From the NCBI GenBank assembly GCA_021772615.1, contig JAJFLQ010000048.1, forward strand, positions 62,001 through 126,000: a DNA stretch of 64,000 bases, in the 5' to 3' direction. Made by a program: the position numbers and the translations under genes. Below the pieces are notes generated by a model. It saw only the letters and a list, made by a program, of their open reading frames with translations. It was not told the origin of the DNA and did not search any database. This stretch comes from Verrucomicrobiota bacterium. GTDB lineage: Bacteria; Verrucomicrobiota; Lentisphaeria; JABSQK01; JAJFLO01. Shown here one piece after another: positions 36,345 through 45,737 of this stretch; positions within the stretch are counted from its first letter, which is position 1; each line of letters begins with the position of its first letter.

Positions 36345-36377
36345 ACCCGCATAGAGTATTTAACCCGCATAGAGTAT
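36345..36377. repeat. Two 15-bp direct repeats before promoter
   Basis: ACCCGCATAGAGTAT occurs at 36345-36359 and again at 36363-36377, 18 bp apart centre to centre. They lie 46-78 bp upstream of the -35 element of the prenyltransferase operon and could be a regulator site. Confidence 0.6.
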
Positions 36378-36422
36378 AGATAATGCTCCTGTAAACTCCC
36401 CCGTTTGAGTCATACCAAGCAA

Positions 36423-36451
36423 TTGAATTTTGCGGCAATGTGAGCTATAAT
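36423..36451 (+). promoter_or_regulatory. Sigma70-type promoter of prenyltransferase-fusion operon
   Basis: TTGAAT (36423-36428), a 17-bp spacer and TATAAT (36446-36451), an almost consensus housekeeping promoter, about 105 bp before the CrtC/prenyltransferase gene. Confidence 0.72.
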
Positions 36452-36555
36452 ATCCGTTCTTCTCTACTTATTACGCCCCGCCGGAATGTCTCCGTTTCAC
36501 GGCGAACAGCCAGAACGTGTTGTTTACGAATTTGTAATCTCGGCGGGAGCCTTCA

Positions 36556-38790
36556 ATGCACACATTCCCACGCGACTGGCCCGAAGCCGGTCCGATTGAC
36601 ATCGAGATACACGACCGGCCACACGCGTCGTCGACGACAGAATGGTGGTATATCAATTCCCATTTCTCGACCTCAACCGGGAAACACTATTCGCTGTTCG
36701 CCTCATTTTTCCGTGTCGTTCTGGCACGCGACGAGACTACTGGAGAACCACGGTACGGCCACGCGCTCGCGTGGGCGCTGATTGACCCTGCGCGAAGCAC
36801 TTACGACCCGATTTGCCTGCTTGACGAGTGCGCACCGCGCGAAGGGCTTGCGTTGCTGGAGAAGGGCGAAGACATTCACGATCCCAAATTGCGACGGGCG
36901 TTGACCGAAATGCTCGAAAAGAACGCCCTGCCGCTGCCGGATCGGCTGTTTTCTGGTCACGCAGAGGTTGCGACCAATCACCTCGATCTGAAATACGGAG
37001 AGAATACCTTTCGCAGGGCACCTTCGAATACATATGAATTGACGCTGGTGAATGCGGAACGGAATCTCCGCTGCAGGATTTCCTTCTCCCCGTTGAAACC
37101 GGCCGTTCGCCACGGCGTCGCCGGCGTCGTCCGCGGCGTCGCCGGAGAGGGTATGTTCTATTACTTTTTCTCCCGATGCTCGATCAGCGGCACGCTGTCG
37201 ACGGGTGACGAGGTCGAAACGATCACCGGCGGCAACTGTTGGTATGATCACGAGTTCGGCCGCCACCAGGACCGGCCAACGCATGTGAGTTTCAAGGATC
37301 GCGCGGCCTGGAACTGGATCTCGATACAACTTGAAAACGGATACGAGATCTCGGCCTATGACCTCTTCAGGGTTGACAATATGGAAGAGAGTTACGGCCG
37401 CTGGGTCATTGTAATCGATCCTGACGGGACCACCCGGTCTTTTACCAATTTCGCGTTCAAGCCGGTCGCCAACTGGACCAGTTCCCGGACGTTCAACGAC
37501 TATCCGACGGCATGGTCCTTAACCATTCCCGACGCGAAAATTCGGCTGGAAGCGACGGCGGCGTTTGGTGACCAGGAATTCATTACGATAATATCCAAGC
37601 CAGCGTTCTGGGAAGGTCGAGTGGAGGTAGCTGGCGACGTCGACGGCCATGATGTCCGCGGTCTCGGCATTGTCGAGCGCACCGGATTTTACAGTGATAT
37701 CAAGATCGATGACTTCGTCGCCAGGGTCGGTCAACTTACCCGCGGAACCGTAGAAGACCTGCTGCCGCTGGAGCCGACCGGGGCGGACCTGATGACGTTG
37801 ATCGGCGACGACAGCGAGAGCCGTTATCTCGACGGCGTCGATCCGGCGCAGTATGTCGAAACGGTCATCCAACCGTTGCGAGAGATTATCGACCGTGGCG
37901 GCAAGACGTGGCGGTCCTACGCCCTCATGGCAAGTATCGACGTCGTTGGCGGCGATTCCCGAGACTACGTCCATCTTCTGGCAATCCCGGAGGTGCTCCA
38001 TGTCGGCTCGCTGATTGTTGACGATGTCGAAGATGAATCGGCGATCCGCAGAGGTGGCCCCGCGTGTCACATGCTCCACGGCACGGCGACCGCCATCAAC
38101 GCCGGTAACGCTGCATATTTTCTGTTCCAGGTTCTATTTCGAAAGACTGACTTGAGCGAGACACAATTGGTACGAATCTACGAGCTGTATTTCCGCGCGA
38201 TGCGTGCCGCCCACACAGGTCAGGCGATCGACATTGCAGGATTGCACGCGATTATGCCCGCAGTCGCGGACACCGGGGAAGCAGGAGATATCGAGCAACG
38301 GGTTCTGGCCGTTCACCGGCTAAAGTCCGCGGTGGCGCCGAGTTGTCTGGCGCAGATGGGCGCGATCATCGCCCACGGCGATGATGCCCAGGTAAGCGCG
38401 GTTGGTTACTACTTCGAACAGATTGGCCTGGCATTTCAGATCATTGACGATGTGTTGAACCTGAGAGGCTTCGAAAATGAGTCGAAAATTCGGGGAGAGG
38501 ATATTGCCTGCGGAAAGGTCACCATGCCGGTGGCGAAGGCAATGTCGGTGCTGGATCGGGACGCTCGCATGGCACTGTGGCAAGCCGTTTCAGGGGGAAC
38601 GGACGATCCACAGGAGATCGCATCGGTCGTTGACGGTCTCGAAGCCGCAGGAGTGCTTGACGCCTGCGTGAAGCATGCACACGATCTGGTTGAGGACGGC
38701 TGGCAACGATTTGATCCGGCGGTACCCGACTCTCACGTCAAGCTCATGATCCGGGAATTCGGATGGTATGTTCTTGAACGGTATTATTAG
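36556..38790 (+). CDS. CrtC/AttH lipocalin-like domain fused to GGPP-synthase-type prenyltransferase
   Basis: 744 aa. Residues about 15-370 form the double lipocalin-like fold of CrtC/AttH proteins (carotenoid hydratases and relatives): EWWYINSHF at 29-37, GNCWYDHEFGRHQ at 226-238, and WNWISIQLENG. Residues about 430-740 are a trans-prenyltransferase with first Asp-rich motif DDVED (489-493), RRGGPACHMLHG, and the second motif DDVLN (631-635). The segment LHVGSLIVDDVEDE and INAGNAAYFLFQ resemble eukaryotic-type GGPP synthases, so a C20 product is likely. The lipocalin half could act on the product as a hydratase/cyclase or carry it. I know of no described enzyme with this fusion. GGGAG lies 7 nt before the ATG. 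Confidence 0.85.
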   Translation: MHTFPRDWPEAGPIDIEIHDRPHASSTTEWWYINSHFSTSTGKHYSLFASFFRVVLARDETTGEPRYGHALAWALIDPARSTYDPICLLDECAPREGLALLEKGEDIHDPKLRRALTEMLEKNALPLPDRLFSGHAEVATNHLDLKYGENTFRRAPSNTYELTLVNAERNLRCRISFSPLKPAVRHGVAGVVRGVAGEGMFYYFFSRCSISGTLSTGDEVETITGGNCWYDHEFGRHQDRPTHVSFKDRAAWNWISIQLENGYEISAYDLFRVDNMEESYGRWVIVIDPDGTTRSFTNFAFKPVANWTSSRTFNDYPTAWSLTIPDAKIRLEATAAFGDQEFITIISKPAFWEGRVEVAGDVDGHDVRGLGIVERTGFYSDIKIDDFVARVGQLTRGTVEDLLPLEPTGADLMTLIGDDSESRYLDGVDPAQYVETVIQPLREIIDRGGKTWRSYALMASIDVVGGDSRDYVHLLAIPEVLHVGSLIVDDVEDESAIRRGGPACHMLHGTATAINAGNAAYFLFQVLFRKTDLSETQLVRIYELYFRAMRAAHTGQAIDIAGLHAIMPAVADTGEAGDIEQRVLAVHRLKSAVAPSCLAQMGAIIAHGDDAQVSAVGYYFEQIGLAFQIIDDVLNLRGFENESKIRGEDIACGKVTMPVAKAMSVLDRDARMALWQAVSGGTDDPQEIASVVDGLEAAGVLDACVKHAHDLVEDGWQRFDPAVPDSHVKLMIREFGWYVLERYY

Positions 38791-38915
38791 TGTTTCTGTG
38801 GGCGGTAAGACATTGAAGCCGGGGCCGCCGGGCGTGTTTTTCACCGTGGTATTCGCGTTGGCCGAAGCATTGCCGGACCCGCTCTGCGTGCACGCCCTTA
38901 TACCTAAGGGCAATC

Positions 38916-41168
38916 ATGATGTTTGCTATTGACGGCCTGCAACCTGTGTTCGTCTGGGGAATTTTCACGCGGGCGCTGGCGTTGGTGTACATGCTGAGTT
39001 TTGTATCCCTTTATCATCAGATCGTACCGCTCGCGGGATCCAGAGGCATTACCCCGGTGCATGAGCTGCTGCTGAAAATCCAGAGTGATTTTCCAGGCAT
39101 TCGTCGATTCTTCTATTTTCCCACGCTACTTTGGTTCAACGCCGGCGACCGTTTCCTGAAGATGCTGGTTCTCACCGGTATCGGCCTCTCCGCGCTCGTG
39201 GTCTACGGCGGGCCATACTCGCATTGGTGCCTGTTCGGCTGCTGGCTGATCTATCTTTCACTGGATATCGCTATCGAACTCGTATTCCCCTGGGATTGCC
39301 TGTTGTTCGAGGCGGGGTTTCTGGCGATATTCCTGCCGCAATTACATGTCTTACCGGACTTAAGCGCCGTGCAGGCGCCCGCGGTACTTGTCGCATGGGC
39401 GTATCGCTGGCTTCTGTTTCGCGTGATCTTCGGATTCGGAAAGAAGAAGTTCCTGGGAGCTACGGCCAAGGACAGGAGCTATATCAAGTCGTTTCTGATC
39501 AATCAGCCGATCCCGTCGCCGCTGGCCTGGTACGCCTGCCGCTGGCCGACGTGGGTATTCGTTTTCATGCTCGCGGGCATGTTCTTCACCGAAGTGATCG
39601 CGCCGTTCCTGATTTTCATTCCGGGATATCCGCGGCTCCTTGCTGCCGCGGCCATTGCAAGCCTTATGATCGGCATTCAACTCTTCGGTAATTTCGGGTA
39701 TTTTAATCTGCTGACGGCTGTGCTGTGCATACCTCTGCTGGACTGTTTTGCGACGATTTTCGATTTGTCCATACCCGAGCTGTATGAATCACCACGCGCC
39801 ATCGCTACGAGTCTGGTTGCCGTGGTTGTACTGACGGGGGGATTGTTGTACCTGCCGCTCGATAGCTGGTGCAGTCGCGGGTGGACGTTTTGGCCGATCC
39901 ATTTGAAGGTCCGGAATCCGCTGCTACGGTGCTTGATTGGATTTTATCGCCTGCTGTCTCCGTTCCGGATCGTCAATGCTTACGGTGTGTTTCCTCCGCA
40001 GTGTGCACCAGCCGTACGTTGGCTGCCGGTTATCGAGGGAGCGGGTGAGGACGGCATCTGGCGCGAGTACACCTACCGCTACATACCTTCGTCGGCGTCA
40101 TCACCGCCTCGATTTGTTGCACCGTATCACCCGCGCCTGGATCATGGTATCTTCTACGAGGCATACGGCTTGAACACTCGGTTCCTGACGTCCGCGCTTC
40201 AGGGGAGGAATCCGTATAGAAGCCAAACGTGCTCGGATGTAGACCGATTGTTGCAGCGCATTCTCGAAGGAGATGCGCCATTGCTGAAACTTTTCGGAAT
40301 CAATCCGTTTCCTGACGCCGGGCGACCGCCAAAACAGATGCGAGTGCGGTGTTTTCTCTACCAGCCCGCTACCATCGCGCATCGTAGGGCGACAGGCGAA
40401 TGGTGGGTTCGTCGCTGTGTCGGCCTCCACGTTGCCGCCCGCGAGTGCAATGATGCGATCTGGAACGACTTTCTGCCGGATTCCGAGCTGTTCCACTGGG
40501 ACGATGTCTTCTGGCGACGGCGCACTGCCGGACTTCGGGCGCTCCGACGTCACCCGGCTGAAGGCATCTCCGTGTCGCCGGAAGAAAGGCGCCGATTCTG
40601 GTCCGAATTTGGTGCCGTCGCAGGCCGCCCCGACAGCATACACCAGCGTGATCTGGCGGCAACTGCGAAATCGGTTCGCGACCGGTTCTCTGTGGCCGAA
40701 CTGCGTGAAATTGAACGAACAATGGCACTGCTTGCGGCCATCCTGTTGGCAGAACTGGAGCCGTTTTGGTGCGGCCGAAGAAAGCCCGCGATCATTTGCG
40801 AAAGTTATTTTCACCTCTGCCTGCTGGTGCATCACATTATGGCCTGCGGCCGTGACGCGTTCGAGCGAGCGCTATCGAATCCGGAGTGTGTTGCAGAGGA
40901 AGTGGACCGTGCGTCGATCGTTTCCGGTCTCTACTACCCTGCAATTGTCTGGTACGACGATCTCGTGTTTTACGCCCGAAAAGTCCACATCGTCCGGGGA
41001 ATCATTACGCTCGACGGCGGTCACGGCGTGCTTGGGTTCCTCGACCTGATTCCGTTCATCGCAGAACAATTTGCCGAACCGGACCAAGAGCTGCCGGTAT
41101 TTACGCAATCAATCGCAACCGGGGAGTGGTCAATCCACGCCAGGGACGACCCCAAAGTCGGGCTATGA
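38916..41168 (+). CDS. Lipase maturation factor (LMF1/2-like) family membrane protein, extended
   Basis: 750 aa. The N-terminal half has about nine transmembrane segments with LMF signatures: WCLFGCWLIYLSLDIAIEL, FPWDCLLFEAGFLAIFLP and GNFGYFNLLTAVLCIPLLD. It then follows the LMF soluble motif: YGVFPPQ, IEGAGEDGIWREYTYRYIP, PPRFVAPYHPRLDHGIFYEAYG. Eukaryotic LMFs help lipases fold in the ER; bacterial homologues have no proven role. About 270 extra residues at the C-terminus, from RCFLYQPATIAHRR on, are unlike known LMFs and I do not recognise them. AAGGG is 5 nt before the ATG; ATGA overlap with the next gene. Confidence 0.85.
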   Translation: MMFAIDGLQPVFVWGIFTRALALVYMLSFVSLYHQIVPLAGSRGITPVHELLLKIQSDFPGIRRFFYFPTLLWFNAGDRFLKMLVLTGIGLSALVVYGGPYSHWCLFGCWLIYLSLDIAIELVFPWDCLLFEAGFLAIFLPQLHVLPDLSAVQAPAVLVAWAYRWLLFRVIFGFGKKKFLGATAKDRSYIKSFLINQPIPSPLAWYACRWPTWVFVFMLAGMFFTEVIAPFLIFIPGYPRLLAAAAIASLMIGIQLFGNFGYFNLLTAVLCIPLLDCFATIFDLSIPELYESPRAIATSLVAVVVLTGGLLYLPLDSWCSRGWTFWPIHLKVRNPLLRCLIGFYRLLSPFRIVNAYGVFPPQCAPAVRWLPVIEGAGEDGIWREYTYRYIPSSASSPPRFVAPYHPRLDHGIFYEAYGLNTRFLTSALQGRNPYRSQTCSDVDRLLQRILEGDAPLLKLFGINPFPDAGRPPKQMRVRCFLYQPATIAHRRATGEWWVRRCVGLHVAARECNDAIWNDFLPDSELFHWDDVFWRRRTAGLRALRRHPAEGISVSPEERRRFWSEFGAVAGRPDSIHQRDLAATAKSVRDRFSVAELREIERTMALLAAILLAELEPFWCGRRKPAIICESYFHLCLLVHHIMACGRDAFERALSNPECVAEEVDRASIVSGLYYPAIVWYDDLVFYARKVHIVRGIITLDGGHGVLGFLDLIPFIAEQFAEPDQELPVFTQSIATGEWSIHARDDPKVGL

Positions 41169-42304
41169 ATATCGACATCGTATATTTCGATGCCGGGTCC
41201 GGACACCGGACGGCTGCCTTTGCGCTGAAATCCGTGATCGAGGCTGCAGACGCGACCGTCCACGTCAGGGTATTGGACATTCTCGATGTGATCTCCGGCA
41301 ATCGTGTTTTCTACTGGGTCGTGAGGTCTGGCATCGCGTATTTCAACTGGATGCTCAGGCGCGATCGGGTGATCGACCTGAACGGATTGATTCGACTCTC
41401 GCTGCGGTGCCAGGATGCCGTTGGCAGCGGCGGTCTTGCGAAAATATCACAATTCTGGCAACCGCCGCCACCGGATATCGTTGTATCGGTTACGCCCATG
41501 TACAATCCGGTGCTGTTCCGGAGCGCCGCGCTAGCCAATCCGCATGTAACATGCATCACCGTTCCGGTTGATTTCGAAGAGGTAATGCCTCGCTATTGGG
41601 TGACGCCGGTTGTCGACCAATGCTACCTTATGGCTACGCCTCGTCTTGTCGAGCAGGCCGCGGAGGCCGCAGTTCCCCAACGCTGCATTCACCGGCTGGG
41701 TGGTATGATTATCGATCCGGCGTTTTACGAGGACGTCGAGCTGGACCGCAATCGGGAACTGTCGAAACTGGGATTTTCACCGGCGCCGACCGGCGTGGCG
41801 TCGTTTGGCGGACAGGGATGCACAATTCTCCGTGACATTGCCGCGCATCTCGCTGCAGTCGGAACAGACCTGAACATGATCTTTCTATGCGGTCGCGATG
41901 AGCGACTGTTCAAGATGATATCGGAAATGTCCACACCGTATGCGAAGCTGGTTCTCGCCTATGCCCCGGAACCGCCGTCGAAGTACATGCGTCTGGCGGA
42001 TTTCATCATCGGCAAGCCCGGGGCAATGACTATTACAGAGGCGCTCATTACACGAACCCCGATCATCGCGATCAAGAGCCGCGGGATGCATCCGGTTCAA
42101 CATGCCAACGAACGCTGGGTAGAGGATCACGGCACCGGCATCGTCGTGAAACGCTTGAGCGACTTGCCGGATGCCGTTGCGGAAGTGGCTGGCTCGCGGC
42201 TGTACCGCGACAGCTGCGAACAGCATCGGCACAACGGCATCTTCGATGCCGGAAAATGCATTCTGGCAGGGGAAAGAACGATGATGGGTCTTGCCGGCGC
42301 GTGA
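41165..42304 (+). CDS. GT28 glycosyltransferase (MGDG synthase/MurG type)
   Basis: 379 aa. N-terminal glycine loop VYFDAGSGHRTAAFALKSVIE and a Rossmann domain; C-terminal donor domain with GGQGCTILRDIA, FLCGRDE and FIIGKPGAMTITEALITRTP, and HPVQHANERWVEDHGTG at the end, as in monogalactosyldiacylglycerol synthases and MurG. It probably glycosylates a lipid or isoprenoid acceptor. ATGA overlap with the LMF-like gene shows it is co-translated with it and belongs to the prenyltransferase operon. Confidence 0.88.
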   Translation: MNIDIVYFDAGSGHRTAAFALKSVIEAADATVHVRVLDILDVISGNRVFYWVVRSGIAYFNWMLRRDRVIDLNGLIRLSLRCQDAVGSGGLAKISQFWQPPPPDIVVSVTPMYNPVLFRSAALANPHVTCITVPVDFEEVMPRYWVTPVVDQCYLMATPRLVEQAAEAAVPQRCIHRLGGMIIDPAFYEDVELDRNRELSKLGFSPAPTGVASFGGQGCTILRDIAAHLAAVGTDLNMIFLCGRDERLFKMISEMSTPYAKLVLAYAPEPPSKYMRLADFIIGKPGAMTITEALITRTPIIAIKSRGMHPVQHANERWVEDHGTGIVVKRLSDLPDAVAEVAGSRLYRDSCEQHRHNGIFDAGKCILAGERTMMGLAGA

Positions 42305-42366
42305 TGCAATATTCAGATCTGGCCGATACGATCAATGTTGGTGTGTAACGTGACGATCTATCGCGA

Positions 42367-43251
42367 TCATACCTGCCAGTACACACACTCCTCGTCGACG
42401 CGTTTGATCACCACCTTGTTGCCTCCGCTGCAGGTCTCATCCTCCGTCCATTCACGATTCGTCCGGTCCATGTAATCGTGAACCGCGCGGCGGCACTCTG
42501 CATATCCGTTGTAGTCATCGACGATGCAAAAACCACCAGACGGAATTCTTGGATAAGCGTGTTCGAGAACGTCGGTCGTTGACTCATAAAAATCACTGTC
42601 AAGTCGAAGCAATGCGATCGTATCATACGGCAGCGACGGCAATGTATCGGAAAAATAGCCTTTCAGATAGCAGACGTTGTCTTCAAGTCCATAACGCTTT
42701 GCAGCGGCCATCACATCATCATACATATTCGCCGGAATATACTCGACTGACCACACATCGAACACGGCCAACTTGTTATAAAAAACTTCCACCGATTCCT
42801 CATCGGTTACCGACGGAAAGAAACGAAGCAGAACCGAACGAACCATTCTCATCACGATCGGTTTGGGAAGTAGATGATACAGTGACTTCGCCAGGATGTT
42901 GCCTGCAACCTGCCTTACCGGTCCTGCACTGCCTTCGTGGCGGAAGAGGTCGCAACCAACGGCGATTCGGTTGTTCGAACCGTCGTAGTGGCGGAAACAC
43001 GCCGCCATAAACAGCACGGCGCCACCGAACCAGCACCCCGCCTCAAGACATATGCCGTTCACGTTGTTGGTGGTAATACTCCTGACACAATCGTTGATCG
43101 TCTCGAGACGCCGTCGCCCGATCATCGTTCGGGTTGAGGCCGATGGTCGCTGAAGTTCCGGTCCGGTAACTCTGGTCATGAAATTATCGCAGGCCGATGT
43201 GTCCAGTGAACCGGTGAGCGCACGCGCCATCAGGTCCAAATATGGTTCCAT
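42367..43251 (-). CDS. TylF/MycF-family O-methyltransferase
   Basis: 294 aa from the ATG with AAGGA nine bases upstream; two upstream in-frame ATGs are less likely. The SAM site is ICLEAGCWFGGAVLFMA; the Mg2+-binding Asp residues are in LLRLDSDFYEST and FCIVDDYNGY, positions used by TylF/MycF sugar O-methyltransferases. Usually the family methylates a deoxysugar on a macrolide or glycolipid. It faces the GT28 gene tail to tail and is 84 bp upstream of a macrolide-type glycosyltransferase gene, supporting a tailoring role on a sugar. Confidence 0.92.
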   Translation of the reverse strand: MEPYLDLMARALTGSLDTSACDNFMTRVTGPELQRPSASTRTMIGRRRLETINDCVRSITTNNVNGICLEAGCWFGGAVLFMAACFRHYDGSNNRIAVGCDLFRHEGSAGPVRQVAGNILAKSLYHLLPKPIVMRMVRSVLLRFFPSVTDEESVEVFYNKLAVFDVWSVEYIPANMYDDVMAAAKRYGLEDNVCYLKGYFSDTLPSLPYDTIALLRLDSDFYESTTDVLEHAYPRIPSGGFCIVDDYNGYAECRRAVHDYMDRTNREWTEDETCSGGNKVVIKRVDEECVYWQV

Positions 43252-43335
43252 AAGAATGATCCTTGGCCGTCGGGTAGCCATTGCGTAACACACACGATGT
43301 AACGGAACCGTGATCGCTTCGATATTTCAGCACTG

Positions 43336-44559
43336 TCAACGTATGTTTGCTTTTCTCAGGTAGGTGAGGATCCTATCGACACCATGTTTGAACCCCGTCG
43401 TGTCGTCGAAATCCTTCGAAATTCTTTCACAATTCCTTTTGTAGTCATGATCGGACAGGATCGTTTCTGCGGCCCGTCTAAGTGCACTTGCAGAACGCTT
43501 TTTTGGCATAATACCGGCTCCGGCTTCGACGACACGCGATCCGTTAAGCGTCTGTTCGGCAGTAATGGGGTATATGATAACCGGAACCAGAAAGTATAGC
43601 GATTCACAGGTACTGTTCAATCCGCCGTGAGAGATAAAGAGGTTCGCCCGCCTTAGGACCTCGAAATGAGGCACATGGGGATAACGATACAGGCTGAAAT
43701 TGTCTGGAATATGTTCCAATTGGTGTGTGTCAACAGCACTGCCCAGTGATAAGATGATCTTCGCGTGCATATCGCCAAAGGCCTCGAAGCACATATTGAA
43801 GAACGCCAGATTGTCATTCACCATGGTCCCCATTGAGATGAAAATCAGAGGTAGGTCCGCTGGAATCGCGAGGTCAAGCTTGTTCCCGTCATCCCGGCTC
43901 GTGATCGAAGGACCAATAAAACAATACGTTTCATCAAAGGCTTCCCGTTGCGGCTGCCATCGCTCGGTGGTATAGACGATATTCAGTCCCTCGGGATTGG
44001 TCGCAAACTCGACCGGGTCGAATGATCTGCACGCCGGTAGTCCGCACGTCCGCAACAACGAGCTAAAGTTGGCCGTAACCTGTGGAAACATCCGCCCTTC
44101 TTTCGTGAAAAAACGTCTGCACAGCAACCCGATCATTCCGGATTTCGTCACGCCGACCTTGAGGAGTTCCAGGTTCAACGCGAACGTGACAATAGACGAA
44201 ACGGCAGGAATTTTCAGATATGCGGCCAGACATTTTCCCCATGAACTCAGACCGTCATGAATGATCAGATCCGGCTTCATCATGCCAATGTCATCTACCA
44301 GCTTTGCGAAGATCTCGATCGATTTATTCTGGATCAGATTCAGATTTGGAAAGGGATTCCGGGCAAGCGATATCAACGCGCTGTTCAACCCCACGTCGTA
44401 ATCCCGAAACTCGGCGCCGGCGTGCAGGATCATGTCCTGGTAATCGGGGACGGAATAATAGATTACCTCATGTCCCGAACCCACTAGTTCTTTAACCAGA
44501 CCGATAGTTGGGCACGTATGTCCATGGAGCGGAAATCCCAGAAATATGATTTTGATCAT
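43336..44559 (-). CDS. Macrolide-type glycosyltransferase (MGT/UGT, GT1)
   Basis: 407 aa with the GT-B fold of MGT enzymes: FLGFPLHGHTCPTIGLVKEL at the N-terminus (catalytic His about 13), IFISMGTM in the middle, and the signature FISHGGLNSTCESLYFLVPV with PITAEQTLNGSRVVE, where HGGxNS and the trailing residues bind the NDP-sugar. These enzymes glycosylate hydrophobic small molecules such as macrolides or terpenoids. It lies in the same leftward run as the TylF-type gene, suggesting that sugar attachment and methylation act on one product. Confidence 0.92.
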   Translation of the reverse strand: MIKIIFLGFPLHGHTCPTIGLVKELVGSGHEVIYYSVPDYQDMILHAGAEFRDYDVGLNSALISLARNPFPNLNLIQNKSIEIFAKLVDDIGMMKPDLIIHDGLSSWGKCLAAYLKIPAVSSIVTFALNLELLKVGVTKSGMIGLLCRRFFTKEGRMFPQVTANFSSLLRTCGLPACRSFDPVEFATNPEGLNIVYTTERWQPQREAFDETYCFIGPSITSRDDGNKLDLAIPADLPLIFISMGTMVNDNLAFFNMCFEAFGDMHAKIILSLGSAVDTHQLEHIPDNFSLYRYPHVPHFEVLRRANLFISHGGLNSTCESLYFLVPVIIYPITAEQTLNGSRVVEAGAGIMPKKRSASALRRAAETILSDHDYKRNCERISKDFDDTTGFKHGVDRILTYLRKANIR

Positions 44560-44788
44560 GGCCGTATTAAAACGTGGTCTGCAAAGGTCTGCAACTCATT
44601 CAGAGACGAATCTCGCACACCGGGACAGTGCCGTATATATGAAGACAACAGTTAACGTTAATGACGACGTTTTGGTTTCGGTTAAGAGCAATGATAGAGC
44701 GTGCTGCTTGACATGACGGCGCCTGCGTGTTGACCGGCGGCACCATTGCCAGGGGGTGGAAACGAATTCGCACGAAAGACCACTTTTC

Positions 44789-45712
44789 TCACAAACTGTA
44801 CTGAGCGGTCAGAGTGCCCCTGTCGCTCCGGGCATCAAGAAAACATCTTGCGCCGATGGGAAGGCACACGCGACCCGAAAAGTGGCCATACGGCAAGTCT
44901 GCGACCACCGGGCCTGGTACATCGTCAACAAAATCTGCAAGAACCTTGTTGAGATCGCCGTGATCCGGGTTTTCCGCGACACAGCCGACAAACCGGCCAC
45001 ATGCCAGGCCGCCGAGTTTTCGTAACACCCCCGCAGAGCGCAGTTGCGTTAGCATCCGATCGACGCGATACGGTTCCTCGTTGACATCTTCGATCACCAG
45101 GATCGCCCCTGAAGTATCGGGAAAAAACGGGGTTCCAAGCAGTGAACACATGAGCGAAAGGCAGCCGCCCAAGAGAACGCCCTCGGTGCTGCCCGGGCGT
45201 AAGATCTCCAGGTTCGCAACCGGCGCGATGGGGCGTCCGTAAAGCAGCGACCACAGGCTGATCTCTGTATCCGGATGCATGTGCGTATCGTCGACATCAC
45301 TGCCGATGGTGACGCCGGAAACAGATACCAGCCCGGTCTTGGCGGCAATCGCCAGTTGCAACGCGGTGGTGTCGCTGAAGCCGATCAGCGGCTTGGGGTT
45401 ATTACGAATCAGGTGGTAATCGATGTCTTCGAGCAGGCGGGTCGATCCGAAGCCTCCGCGAGCGGCAAAGACGGCCTGAATATTCGGCGATACAAAGGCG
45501 TCGTGGAGATCGCGAAGGCGGTCGTCGTCGCCGCCTGCCAGATAGCGGTCTCGTTTCACTACCGATTGTCCTATCTGTACCTTGTGTCCACGGGATTTCA
45601 GGTACGCCGTCGCAGCATCGAGTTTCACGCGATCGACTGGCCCGGACGGTGCGACTACTGCGACATCGGCACCGGCTTTAAGTGGGTGAAATTGAATTAG
45701 ATCCGCATTCAT
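44789..45712 (-). CDS. S66-family carboxypeptidase (LdcA/MccF type)
   Basis: 307 aa. S66 features: VVAPSGPVDRVKLDAA, FAARGGFGSTRLLEDIDY, and nucleophile S113 in LIGFSDTTALQLA; the catalytic Glu/His set fits LVIEDVNEEPYRVDRML and the YGHFSG stretch near the C-terminus. The family includes LD-carboxypeptidase A for murein recycling and MccF, which inactivates microcin C-type compounds. No phage or murein genes lie nearby, and a Nif11-type peptide gene follows at 46.4 kb on the same strand. Murein recycling is the default assignment. Confidence 0.92.
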   Translation of the reverse strand: MNADLIQFHPLKAGADVAVVAPSGPVDRVKLDAATAYLKSRGHKVQIGQSVVKRDRYLAGGDDDRLRDLHDAFVSPNIQAVFAARGGFGSTRLLEDIDYHLIRNNPKPLIGFSDTTALQLAIAAKTGLVSVSGVTIGSDVDDTHMHPDTEISLWSLLYGRPIAPVANLEILRPGSTEGVLLGGCLSLMCSLLGTPFFPDTSGAILVIEDVNEEPYRVDRMLTQLRSAGVLRKLGGLACGRFVGCVAENPDHGDLNKVLADFVDDVPGPVVADLPYGHFSGRVCLPIGARCFLDARSDRGTLTAQYSL

Positions 45713-45737
45713 CGTTACGCAATGCCGAATTCATCCG

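Noticed and set aside
38859..38873. Sigma54 promoter before the LMF-like gene
   Set aside because: GG-N10-GC spacing fits but the bases between do not match the -24 consensus well, so it was mentioned only as a weak possibility.
44560..44788. Similarity of CATTGCCAGGGGGTG near 44740 and CATTGGCAGGGGGTG near 50442 as a third repeat family
   Set aside because: Only about 15 bp are shared and flanks differ; too short to support a family by eye.
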